From the NCBI GenBank assembly GCA_963638105.1, contig CAVHPP010000009.1, positions 1 through 64,000 on the forward strand: a stretch of DNA of 64,000 nt, written 5' to 3'. A program made the translations under genes and the position numbers. The DNA is from CAG-217 sp963638105. GTDB lineage: Bacteria > Bacillota > Clostridia > Oscillospirales > Acutalibacteraceae. The notes below the pieces were generated by a model that was not told the origin of the DNA, searched no databases, and worked only from the letters and a program-made list of their open reading frames with translations. Position 1 is the stretch's first letter, and each line of letters begins with the position of its first letter. Positions 40,725 through 48,405 of the stretch are shown here, one piece after another.

Positions 40725-43700
40725 ATGCGCAAAAAACTAACCGGCAAACGGCTGATTGCAGTTTTCCTTGCAGTGCTGATGGCACTCACTTGCTTTACTG
40801 CTCTGCCTTTTGCTGCTTCTGCCGCCACCCCGGCAACTTCTGCCGGTGGTAAGTATGTTTTTGCCTATTTTACCGGCAACAACACCAGTGAACAGAAGAT
40901 TCGCTTTGCTGTTTCTGACGACGGCTACAACTTTACTGCCATCAACGGCAACCAGCCTGTTGCAGAGCAGACTACCGGTACCGGCTGTGCCCGTGACCCG
41001 TACCTGTTCCGCGGCCAGGACGGCTACTACTATATGGTAGCAACGGATATGGACGCTTCCCTTGGCTGGTGGGATGTGAACGACGCTATGACCGTGTGGC
41101 GTTCTGCGGATCTGGTAAATTGGTCCGATGAGTCCCATATCTCCATTAAGGATGTGAAGAATGCAGACGGCACTTCTGCTTTGCCTGCCAATGAAACGGT
41201 TCATTGCTTTTGGGCGCCTCAGGTGATCTGGGACGCTTCCACCGGCAAGTATATGGTGTATTTCTCTCTGTCCACCTCCAGCTTTACCGGCGGTTCAGAA
41301 CAGAAGATTTATTATATGCTTACGGACAATCTGATGGATGTGACCCATTACAGCGCGCCTCAGTTGCTGTATAAGAATCCCAACGGTGACGCCTCTATTG
41401 ATGCGGATATTATGTACGACTCCGCAAACGGCATTTATTATATGTATTATAAGAATGAGGCGGACGGGGAGAAGACCATCTACTATGTGTCCTCCACGGA
41501 TCTGAAAGACGCGGAGCAGTATTCCGCCTGCACGCCTGTTAAGGTTTACAACAGCCGTTCCACAAAAATGGAGGGGTGCAACTCCCACTTTATTACCGGC
41601 ACCAACACCATGGTGATGCTGGCAGATGAGTACGGCAACAGCGGTCACTATCTGGCGTTCCAGTCTACGGACTTTAAGAACTTTGAAAAGCTCACGGACA
41701 GCCAGTATACCTTGAACCAGCTGTCTCCCCGTCACGGCTCCGTGCTGGCCATTACCGATGAGGAATATAATACCATGCTCAAGGCCCAGCGCTCTACGGA
41801 TATGCGCTATCGCTTTGACTCCGACCTGAACCTGACCTCTGACTGGACCTATACCAAGCAGACGGATTCCAGCGGCTACACCTATGAGTACCAGCTGAAC
41901 AAGGCCGGTATTGCAGAGCAGGGCGGCAAGCTGTGGCTCAATCAGGGTCAGGTGTTTGTCAACGACCCGGTGATTCAGGCACTGATGAAAACAGACAGCT
42001 TTACCGTGTCCTTTAGCCACACCCGGCTGACGGACGATAACGACCTGGGCACTGCAGGCACCGTGTTTGCACTGGCTGCTGCGGACAAAGACTTTATCCG
42101 CGTTGGCTGCGACGGCACGCTTTCCGTTTATTCCGGCGGCGCCAATAAGACCGCTGCCAACAAGGTGACCGTACCTGCCGGTCAGGAGGCCAACTATACC
42201 ATTTCTTATAACGGCAAAGAAACAGTCCTTTATGTGAACGGCAAGCTGGCCGCCACAGTGGAGGGCGTGATTGATGCCCGGGAAGTAGCCGACGGCGCTG
42301 CATTTTATGTGGGTCTTGGCTATTCCGACGCGGCCAACAAAGACAATGCCGTGCGTATGATCGGCAATTACGGCAACTTGCAGTTCTCTGCCGCTTCTGC
42401 CCAGGGTACCCAGTCCCAGCTGACTACGCAGGTGGCTGCCTTTGAGGCCCTGCTTCAGGGCGGTAAGCTGTACACCAACGCTTCTGCTGCTTACGCTGCT
42501 TATGTGCAGGCCAACCGTCTGCTGGACGCTGTGCGTTACGGCGGGGTCGATGTGTCTGCTGCCCGGCTGAAAGCAGCCACGGACGCACTGATTGCCGGTA
42601 TGGCTGCCATGCGGGAATACACCCAGCCCCAGATGGGCAAGGGCTACTTTGGCACCACGGAGGCCACCGACGGCTACACCGATGTGCTGTACAGCACCAA
42701 GGATTATGTGTACAGTGGCGAAACCACCGCTGACAGCTACCAGAGTATCGGTTATGTGAACTTTAAGATCGCCAGCCCCAGCACCACCGTGCTGCTGAAA
42801 AACGGCGACAGCACCCCCGGCTTCCCGGTGGTTGTGGAGAGCAAAAAGAAAGAGAACAGCAGCGGCAGTATCTTCAACAAAAAGACCACTTACGGCAAGA
42901 TCGCCTATGTGGCGCCTTTGAGCAGTGGCTTAATGCTCAATCACCTGTGGTACGGTTATGCGGATGCGGATGGTGCGTATAAAACCTGGCCCGGGAAGAC
43001 CGCCACCAGCAACAACGCTACCTTTGGTTATCAGGCTGGCACCACGGCAGATATGACCGCCAACCAGGACAATACCGGCACTTCCCGGTTCTGGAACAAC
43101 CAGGCATTCCTGAACCCCACCTTCGGCACCAATGAATATGCCAAGACCTACACCGGCTTACAGTTCACCGCCAAGGTGATCGGTAACCGGAACAATGAGA
43201 ATACTGACAACGCAGCGGAGAACCTGACCCTGAACAGCACCCAGTATGTGCTTAATTACACGCCCCTGGCAAATGCTGTGGCCGGTCTGGACACCACCAC
43301 GCAAAAGCAGGTAGCCACCCGGTACAAAGAGGGCGGGCTGGCAGATCTGCTGGCCAAGGCGGATACCGTTAGCGGTGTCAACCCGGCAGCTTATAACTAT
43401 GCTTTTGATCTTTCCGGTGCAGTAGCTAACTATCAGGCTGACGCAGCCGCAGCGATGACTGCTTATCATGCAGCTACGGTAAACACCGCTGCCGATGTTT
43501 ATACCAACTTGCGCACGGCAATGGACAACTGCATGAGCACCTACGCCGTAGGCAACACGGTGCTGGATAACGGTTCTACCAAATATGTGACTGCTTTGTG
43601 GAGCGACTTTCTACAGGCTTATCAGGCAGCACAGAGCGCTTTTGCCGACCTGAAAGATAATGACTATAAAAAGGACGGCAGTGCCCTGCAAACCTTGGCC

Positions 43701-45014
43701 GATAACTTGCAAAAGGCGTATGACGCCCTGTGCGGTTACGGTGCATACGAGGCACTGGACAGCGCAGTCAGCCGGGTAAAGACTGTGGTGGCTGCCGGTA
43801 AGGACGGCTACTATGCCGCCGACAAGTACCAAGCACTGGAGCAGGCCTTGACCGATGTGTTGGCCACCGCCTACACCAAGGACGGCACCGCTTATGCGCT
43901 GAGCGAAAAGCAGCAGACGACCATTGACGCTTGCACGGCACAGCTGTTGTCCGCTTATACCGACTGTATGTACAGCAACCGGTTTAAGGTGACCTTTACC
44001 GCAGACGGTCAAACGGTCAGCACCGATTCTTACGACGCCAACGCCACAGTGACTCTGACTGCACCCAATGCCACCAACGGCACCTGGACCGTCAATGGCG
44101 TAACCGTAGCAGGGGAGGGCGCCAGCTACACCTTTGAGGTGGTGGCTGACAGCGCCGTAACCTTTACCTCTGCCGCTGCGGCAGATACCGTGACGGTGAC
44201 CAACCTGTCCGCCTTCGGCGACAGTGTGTACAGCCAGTACGCGGTGACTGCGGACAAGACCCTGTCTACCGTACTGGCAGCAGCCCCTGCCCGCACTTTG
44301 GTGGGCTACCACTTGGACGGCTGGCTTGTGAACGGCCAAAACGCCGCCAAGTTAGACAGCAGCAAGGCAGTGACTGCCTTTGCTAAGAACGGCACAGTCC
44401 TGATCAAGCCGGTGTACAGCGCCAATGCAGGTACATATACCTTTGACGCACCGTATACCCTGACTTCCGATGCAGCAGACTTCCTGTGCTGGGCGCTGCC
44501 GGTAGACGGCAACACCTATCGTGTGGTCAGCTACTCTGCCACCTATAACTGCTACGCCACCGGCGCCAAGAGCGACTTTGTGGCAATTACGGAGTCCAAC
44601 TTCAATCAGTACACCTTGCAGGGTGTGACTTCCATTGTCCAGTTGCAGCAAAAGGCACCCATTGCTTCCCTGCGCGGCGCTGGGGAAGACGCTTCTTCCC
44701 AGAACGGTCAGGTGTGGAACACAGAGATCGGCAAGCTGACCTTTGTGGCGCAATACACCCAGGGCGCAGACCCGGCCTATACGGTCACCGCCTGCGGCTT
44801 GGAGTTCAACAACGGCGCAGACGGTAAGGGCACCAAGACAGTGATCACCAAGTCCAACAGTCAGACGGACAGCTGCCAGTACCTGATCAGCTACACCTTC
44901 AGCAACCCGGCGGGGCAGACCTACTCTGCGCGCAGCTATGTGGTTTATACAGACGGCCAGGGTCAGCGCCATACCTCTTACAGCCCGTGGACCAATGTGA
45001 CTTTGGCAAAATAA
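40725..45014 (+). CDS. Large secreted GH43-type glycosidase with lectin-like and repeat domains
   Basis: A 1429-residue exported protein. Residues 1-33 are a signal peptide (MRKKLTGKR basic end, hydrophobic core, AASA cleavage site). Residues about 40-350 form a GH43-like five-bladed propeller: base D91 in CARDPYLFRG, D226 in ASIDADIMYD, acid E283 in STKMEGCNSHF and H337 in SPRHGSV, a complete catalytic set. About 360-560 is a concanavalin/LamG-like domain, then a FIVAR-like helical segment, a beta-rich part (about 640-860), further helical repeats (to about 1085) and C-terminal beta repeats. Substrate is probably an arabinose- or xylose-containing plant polymer (inference). No LPXTG, dockerin or SLH anchor is visible at either end. 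A 47-residue peptide gene follows. Confidence 0.82.
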   Translation: MRKKLTGKRLIAVFLAVLMALTCFTALPFAASAATPATSAGGKYVFAYFTGNNTSEQKIRFAVSDDGYNFTAINGNQPVAEQTTGTGCARDPYLFRGQDGYYYMVATDMDASLGWWDVNDAMTVWRSADLVNWSDESHISIKDVKNADGTSALPANETVHCFWAPQVIWDASTGKYMVYFSLSTSSFTGGSEQKIYYMLTDNLMDVTHYSAPQLLYKNPNGDASIDADIMYDSANGIYYMYYKNEADGEKTIYYVSSTDLKDAEQYSACTPVKVYNSRSTKMEGCNSHFITGTNTMVMLADEYGNSGHYLAFQSTDFKNFEKLTDSQYTLNQLSPRHGSVLAITDEEYNTMLKAQRSTDMRYRFDSDLNLTSDWTYTKQTDSSGYTYEYQLNKAGIAEQGGKLWLNQGQVFVNDPVIQALMKTDSFTVSFSHTRLTDDNDLGTAGTVFALAAADKDFIRVGCDGTLSVYSGGANKTAANKVTVPAGQEANYTISYNGKETVLYVNGKLAATVEGVIDAREVADGAAFYVGLGYSDAANKDNAVRMIGNYGNLQFSAASAQGTQSQLTTQVAAFEALLQGGKLYTNASAAYAAYVQANRLLDAVRYGGVDVSAARLKAATDALIAGMAAMREYTQPQMGKGYFGTTEATDGYTDVLYSTKDYVYSGETTADSYQSIGYVNFKIASPSTTVLLKNGDSTPGFPVVVESKKKENSSGSIFNKKTTYGKIAYVAPLSSGLMLNHLWYGYADADGAYKTWPGKTATSNNATFGYQAGTTADMTANQDNTGTSRFWNNQAFLNPTFGTNEYAKTYTGLQFTAKVIGNRNNENTDNAAENLTLNSTQYVLNYTPLANAVAGLDTTTQKQVATRYKEGGLADLLAKADTVSGVNPAAYNYAFDLSGAVANYQADAAAAMTAYHAATVNTAADVYTNLRTAMDNCMSTYAVGNTVLDNGSTKYVTALWSDFLQAYQAAQSAFADLKDNDYKKDGSALQTLADNLQKAYDALCGYGAYEALDSAVSRVKTVVAAGKDGYYAADKYQALEQALTDVLATAYTKDGTAYALSEKQQTTIDACTAQLLSAYTDCMYSNRFKVTFTADGQTVSTDSYDANATVTLTAPNATNGTWTVNGVTVAGEGASYTFEVVADSAVTFTSAAAADTVTVTNLSAFGDSVYSQYAVTADKTLSTVLAAAPARTLVGYHLDGWLVNGQNAAKLDSSKAVTAFAKNGTVLIKPVYSANAGTYTFDAPYTLTSDAADFLCWALPVDGNTYRVVSYSATYNCYATGAKSDFVAITESNFNQYTLQGVTSIVQLQQKAPIASLRGAGEDASSQNGQVWNTEIGKLTFVAQYTQGADPAYTVTACGLEFNNGADGKGTKTVITKSNSQTDSCQYLISYTFSNPAGQTYSARSYVVYTDGQGQRHTSYSPWTNVTLAK

Positions 45015-45026
45015 GGAGAAACAGGA

Positions 45027-45170
45027 ATGAAGAAACTGAAATATACCAAGCCTGAGGCGGAAGTGGTGCACTTCCAGCTGATGGACGGGGATCTGTACAC
45101 CCTGTCCGGCGGTCAAAACGGTAACGAGACCGGCGGCGGCAGCGACCCCTTTGACGACAGCCAGTTTTAA
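45027..45170 (+). CDS. Small 47-residue acidic, glycine-rich peptide
   Basis: ATG 45027 with AAGGAGA ten bases upstream, 12 bases behind the GH43 stop, so almost certainly on the same transcript. The product reads MKKLKYTKPEAEVVHFQLMD for its first twenty residues, followed by a Gly/Asn/Asp-rich tail with SGG, GGGSDPF and a terminal DDSQF. There is no signal peptide or cysteine. The MKK-x-KPE-x-EVV-F beginning looks like a recurring pattern of tiny clostridial proteins of unknown role, possibly a leader-tail precursor peptide, but no modifying enzyme is adjacent. Terminator follows 11 bases after the stop. Confidence 0.7.
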   Translation: MKKLKYTKPEAEVVHFQLMDGDLYTLSGGQNGNETGGGSDPFDDSQF

Positions 45171-45181
45171 CGGCAACCTTG

Positions 45182-45214
45182 CAGACGGCAGCGCTCTTGC
45201 TGCCGTCTGTTTTT
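45182..45214 (+). terminator. Terminator after the GH43-peptide unit
   Basis: CAGACGGCAG (45182-45191) pairs with CTGCCGTCTG (45200-45209), eight-base loop, then TTTTT. Confidence 0.85.
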
Positions 45215-45293
45215 ATGTTTTGGACAAAAATGTGAAAGTCCTTGCGCATAAGATACAAGACATTTGGTGAATATCGCATAAAAATAGGCAAAA

Positions 45294-45333
45294 TCACGAA
45301 AAAACAGATAAAAAATCGTGAGTAATCGCTCAC
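45294..45333 (+). promoter_or_regulatory. Palindromic operator candidate upstream of gdhA
   Basis: GTGAG (45318-45322), six bases, CTCAC (45329-45333), ending eight bases before the -35. A further half-site TCACGA at 45294-45299 mirrors TCGTGA at 45316-45321. The spacing suits an activator site for a dimeric regulator; which one is unknown. Confidence 0.4.
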
Positions 45334-45340
45334 TTTTCTA

Positions 45341-45369
45341 TTGCAATTTGGATTTAATGGTGTTATGAT
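45341..45369 (+). promoter_or_regulatory. gdhA promoter
   Basis: TTGCAA at 45341-45346 and TATGAT at 45364-45369, 17 bases apart. Predicted start near 45376, giving a leader of roughly 70 bases. Confidence 0.62.
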
Positions 45370-45386
45370 GAATTTGGCAAGGAGAT

Positions 45387-45414
45387 ACTGAACAGAATTC
45401 CGTTTCTGTTCAGT
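45387..45414 (+). promoter_or_regulatory. Perfect inverted repeat in the gdhA leader
   Basis: ACTGAACAGAA (45387-45397), six bases, TTCTGTTCAGT (45404-45414): an 11-base perfect repeat about a dozen bases after the predicted transcription start. Not followed by a T-run, so not a plain terminator. It may be an operator or a 5' mRNA hairpin. Confidence 0.6.
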
Positions 45415-45444
45415 ACCAAATTATAACTGCCTGGGGGATTTTGT

Positions 45445-46794
45445 ATGAATGCATATATTCAAAGCGTAATTGATACCGTTAAGCGCCGGGACAATGCCAA
45501 GCCTGAGTATATCCAAAGCGTGGAAGAAGTGTTTGGCTCCCTGTCACCGGTGATTGAGCAGCACCCGGAGTATGTGGAGGACGATATTCTTACCCGTATG
45601 GTGGAGCCGGACCGACTGATCACTTTTCGTGTGGCTTGGGTGGACGACGACGGTAAGACCCGTATCAACCGTGGCTACCGTGTGCAGTTTAACTCATCCA
45701 TCGGCCCGTATAAGGGCGGCTTGCGGTTCCATCCCAGCGTGAACTCCAGTATTATGTATTTCCTTGGGTTTGAACAGACCTTCAAGAACAGCCTGACCGG
45801 TCTGCCTATGGGCGGCGCCAAGGGCGGATCGGACTTTGACCCCCGGGGCAAGAGCAAGGGCGAGGTTATGCGCTTTTGCCAGGCGTTTATGACGGAGCTG
45901 TACCGGCATATCGGCCCCAATGTGGATGTGCCTGCCGGCGACATTGGCGTAGGCGCCCGGGAGATTGGCTTCCTGTTTGGTCAGTATAAGCGTATTTCTG
46001 ACGCATTTGAGAACGGCGTAATCACCGGCAAGGGTCTGTCCTACGGTGGTTCCTTGATCCGCCCGGAGGCCACCGGCTACGGCGCGATTTACTATACCTG
46101 TGAGGTGTTTAAGCACCAGCACGATGATATTAAGGGCAAGACTTTTGTGGTCTCCGGCTTCGGTAATGTGGCCTGGGGCGCGATTAAGAAGATCACCCAG
46201 TTGGGCGGCAAGGCGCTGACCATCAGCGGCCCGGACGGCTATGTGTATGACCCGGACGGTATCGCAACGGAGGAGAAGATCAATTATCTGCTGGAAATGC
46301 GGGCCTCCGGTCGCGATCGCGTGCAGGACTATGCGGACAAATTCGGTGCAGAGTTCCACCCGGGAGAGAAGCCTTGGAGCGTTAAGGGCGATGTGATCCT
46401 GCCTTGTGCCACCCAGAACGAGGTGACCTTGGAGGACGCCAAGAAGATCGTTGCCAACGGCGTGAAATATTACATAGAGGTGTCCAATATGCCCACCACT
46501 GCGGACGCGCTTAATTACTTAATGGAGCAAAAAGGCCTGATCGTTGCACCGTCTAAGGCTGTGAACGCCGGCGGCGTGTGCGTGTCCGGTTTGGAAATGA
46601 GTCAAAACTCCCAGCGCCTGTCCTGGACAGCGGAGGAAGTGGACGCCAAACTGCACCAGGCCATGATCAATATTCATCAGCATTCCGTAGAAGCCGCAGC
46701 GCGCTACGGTCTGGGCTATAACCTGGTAGCCGGTGCCAATATCGCCGGTTTTGAAAAGGTCGCAGACGCTATGCTGGCCCAGGGTATTTATTAA
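45445..46794 (+). CDS. gdhA: NADP-specific glutamate dehydrogenase
   Basis: Assimilates ammonium by reductive amination of 2-oxoglutarate. The 449-residue length and the block YKGGLRFHPSVNSSIMYFLG are those of the hexameric NADP enzymes of clostridia and enterics; GLPMGGAKGGSDFDPRGKS contains the catalytic lysine, VPAGDIGVGAREIGF follows, and VSGFGNVAWGA is the dinucleotide-binding turn. GGGGGA precedes the ATG. It is a single-gene unit with elaborate upstream palindromes, which suggests nitrogen-responsive control. Confidence 0.95.
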   Translation: MNAYIQSVIDTVKRRDNAKPEYIQSVEEVFGSLSPVIEQHPEYVEDDILTRMVEPDRLITFRVAWVDDDGKTRINRGYRVQFNSSIGPYKGGLRFHPSVNSSIMYFLGFEQTFKNSLTGLPMGGAKGGSDFDPRGKSKGEVMRFCQAFMTELYRHIGPNVDVPAGDIGVGAREIGFLFGQYKRISDAFENGVITGKGLSYGGSLIRPEATGYGAIYYTCEVFKHQHDDIKGKTFVVSGFGNVAWGAIKKITQLGGKALTISGPDGYVYDPDGIATEEKINYLLEMRASGRDRVQDYADKFGAEFHPGEKPWSVKGDVILPCATQNEVTLEDAKKIVANGVKYYIEVSNMPTTADALNYLMEQKGLIVAPSKAVNAGGVCVSGLEMSQNSQRLSWTAEEVDAKLHQAMINIHQHSVEAAARYGLGYNLVAGANIAGFEKVADAMLAQGIY

Positions 46795-46821
46795 AAATCC
46801 ATTTTATCCCATAAATTCGTA

Positions 46822-46852
46822 ACCCCCGGTACGCTTTGTATCGGGGGTATTT
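46822..46852 (+). terminator. gdhA terminator
   Basis: ACCCCCGGTAC (46822-46832) and GTATCGGGGGT (46838-46848 region) form a near-perfect stem followed by a short ATTTAATT run. Bases 46853-47033 are AT-rich and hold no gene; GAGGTG- and AAGGAGAG-type sites occur, the latter being the ribosome binding site of the next gene. Confidence 0.6.
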
Positions 46853-47033
46853 AATTGGCAATTATTGCTAAAATGTATCGCTAATGTTTGTGTAAATTGT
46901 ATAATGAATTTTTATTATAAATGTGCTATTGTTTAGTTGAGAATAAAGAATGAAGAAATGATAAAGCGGGAGGTGATTTGCACATATTTTGCGTTATTGT
47001 TTCACTCACTGACAAAAAGGAGAGAAGAATATA

Positions 47034-48323
47034 ATGAAAAAGACATTATCTGTATTTTTAAGTTTGGTTATGTTGCTTAGTTGCTTGTGCTTTGGCAGTA
47101 TAACTGCACAGGCAGGAAAAGGAGAGGCAAAAAATATCACATCGTTATATGATGCGGAGCACCAAACACTTTATATTCAAGGCAAAGGGAAAATTCCGGA
47201 TGAGTATTTGGGATTGGAAGGAGATGCGGCCGATGATTGGCGTTGTACCTATTTTCATCCGGATTCCACAATAACCATTACAGAACCGGACGGCACGGTA
47301 ACAGTAATTGGACCGGATAATCCATTTGTGCAGGATACGCTGTTGCGGTATCAGTATCCAGACTGGTATATGAATATGACACGCCATGTCAAAAAATTGG
47401 TAATAGGCGAGGGGATTACGGAAATCGGAGCTAGTGCATTTGCGGGCACATTTGATTCTTTAGAGAAAGTTGTACTACCGAGTACATTGAAAACCATTAA
47501 CAATTATGCGCTTTCAAATTCCAGTCTGCAAAGCATTACAATTCCAGCGACCGTTCAACTGGTATATCCCGAGTTTATTTCTGGCAATAAAAACGCTAAA
47601 GTCATATTTAAGGGGAAGTCTACAAAAATTTTTGAATCCTATACGGGCATGATTGGAAGTTATGATTATTTGCTTTACTGTCTGGCGGGTTCAAAAATTG
47701 AAAAGCAGTGCAAGTACTATGAAAAAAATAGTCAAGCAATAGAAAAAAGTAGGTTTAAGACCATCAAAACCCCGGCGCAGGTGAGCGGGGTAAAAGCCGG
47801 CACCACCGGCAGCACGGTAAAGCTCACCTGGAACAAGGCCAAGTACGCCAATCGGTACAAGGTGCAGCGGTATGTGGTCAGCCAAAAGAAGTGGAAGACT
47901 TACGCTACTGTCACCGGCACCAGCTATACTTTTAAGAATATGGCCGGGTCTACCAATTACCGGTTCCGTGTAATTGGCGTGAACCGCATTTGCGATGCAG
48001 ATTTTAGCGGCAAAGCCAGCAAGGAGTGCAAGGCCAAGACCAAGTTCGGCAAGGTGCTGGGCGTGAAAGTCAGCGCCAAGAGCGGCGCACTGAGCGTTAA
48101 GTGGAACGCCGTGCGAGAAGCGAAAAGCTACCAGGTGTATTACGCCACCAAGAAAGACGGCAGCTACAAGAAGCTGGGCACCGCCAACGGCACTTCCTTT
48201 AAGAAAAAGGTCACCAAAGGCAAGACCTACTATGTAAAAGTCCGTGCAGTCAAAAAGAACAGCAAGGGCAAAACCGTCTACGGCGCGTATTCCGATGTGA
48301 AGACTGTATATGTAGATTGGTAA
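47034..48323 (+). CDS. Secreted leucine-rich-repeat (BspA-like) and fibronectin type III protein
   Basis: A 429-residue exported protein with signal peptide (MKKTLSVFLSLVMLLSCLC, cleavage near AQA). Residues about 110-230 contain BspA-type leucine-rich repeats: KLVIGEGITEIGASAFAG, LEKVVLPSTLKTINNYALS, LQSITIPATVQLV. Residues about 243-429 are two fibronectin type III domains (VSGVKAGTTGSTVKLTWNKA; VKVSAKSGALSVKWNAV). Codon use shifts sharply near 47757: the LRR part is AT-rich with rare-type codons, the Fn3 part GC-rich like the chromosome, pointing to a mosaic gene. Such proteins typically contact host or polysaccharide surfaces. No anchor motif is seen. AAGGAGAG precedes the ATG. Confidence 0.8.
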   Translation: MKKTLSVFLSLVMLLSCLCFGSITAQAGKGEAKNITSLYDAEHQTLYIQGKGKIPDEYLGLEGDAADDWRCTYFHPDSTITITEPDGTVTVIGPDNPFVQDTLLRYQYPDWYMNMTRHVKKLVIGEGITEIGASAFAGTFDSLEKVVLPSTLKTINNYALSNSSLQSITIPATVQLVYPEFISGNKNAKVIFKGKSTKIFESYTGMIGSYDYLLYCLAGSKIEKQCKYYEKNSQAIEKSRFKTIKTPAQVSGVKAGTTGSTVKLTWNKAKYANRYKVQRYVVSQKKWKTYATVTGTSYTFKNMAGSTNYRFRVIGVNRICDADFSGKASKECKAKTKFGKVLGVKVSAKSGALSVKWNAVREAKSYQVYYATKKDGSYKKLGTANGTSFKKKVTKGKTYYVKVRAVKKNSKGKTVYGAYSDVKTVYVDW

Positions 48324-48349
48324 AATCGTTGCGGCGGTCGGGCGTGTGC

Positions 48350-48378
48350 TTGACCGCCGCTGCTGCGTATGTTAAAAT
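48350..48378 (+). promoter_or_regulatory. Promoter of the DUF2974 gene, overlapping a hairpin
   Basis: TTGACC at 48350-48355 and TAAAAT at 48373-48378 with 17-base spacing. The -35 lies inside the 3' arm of a hairpin, GCGGCGGTC (48331-48339) with GACCGCCGC (48352-48360), that follows the stop of the preceding gene without a T-run. Confidence 0.5.
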
Positions 48379-48405
48379 GAGAAAAATCCTTTTGGCGGTG
48401 ATCTG

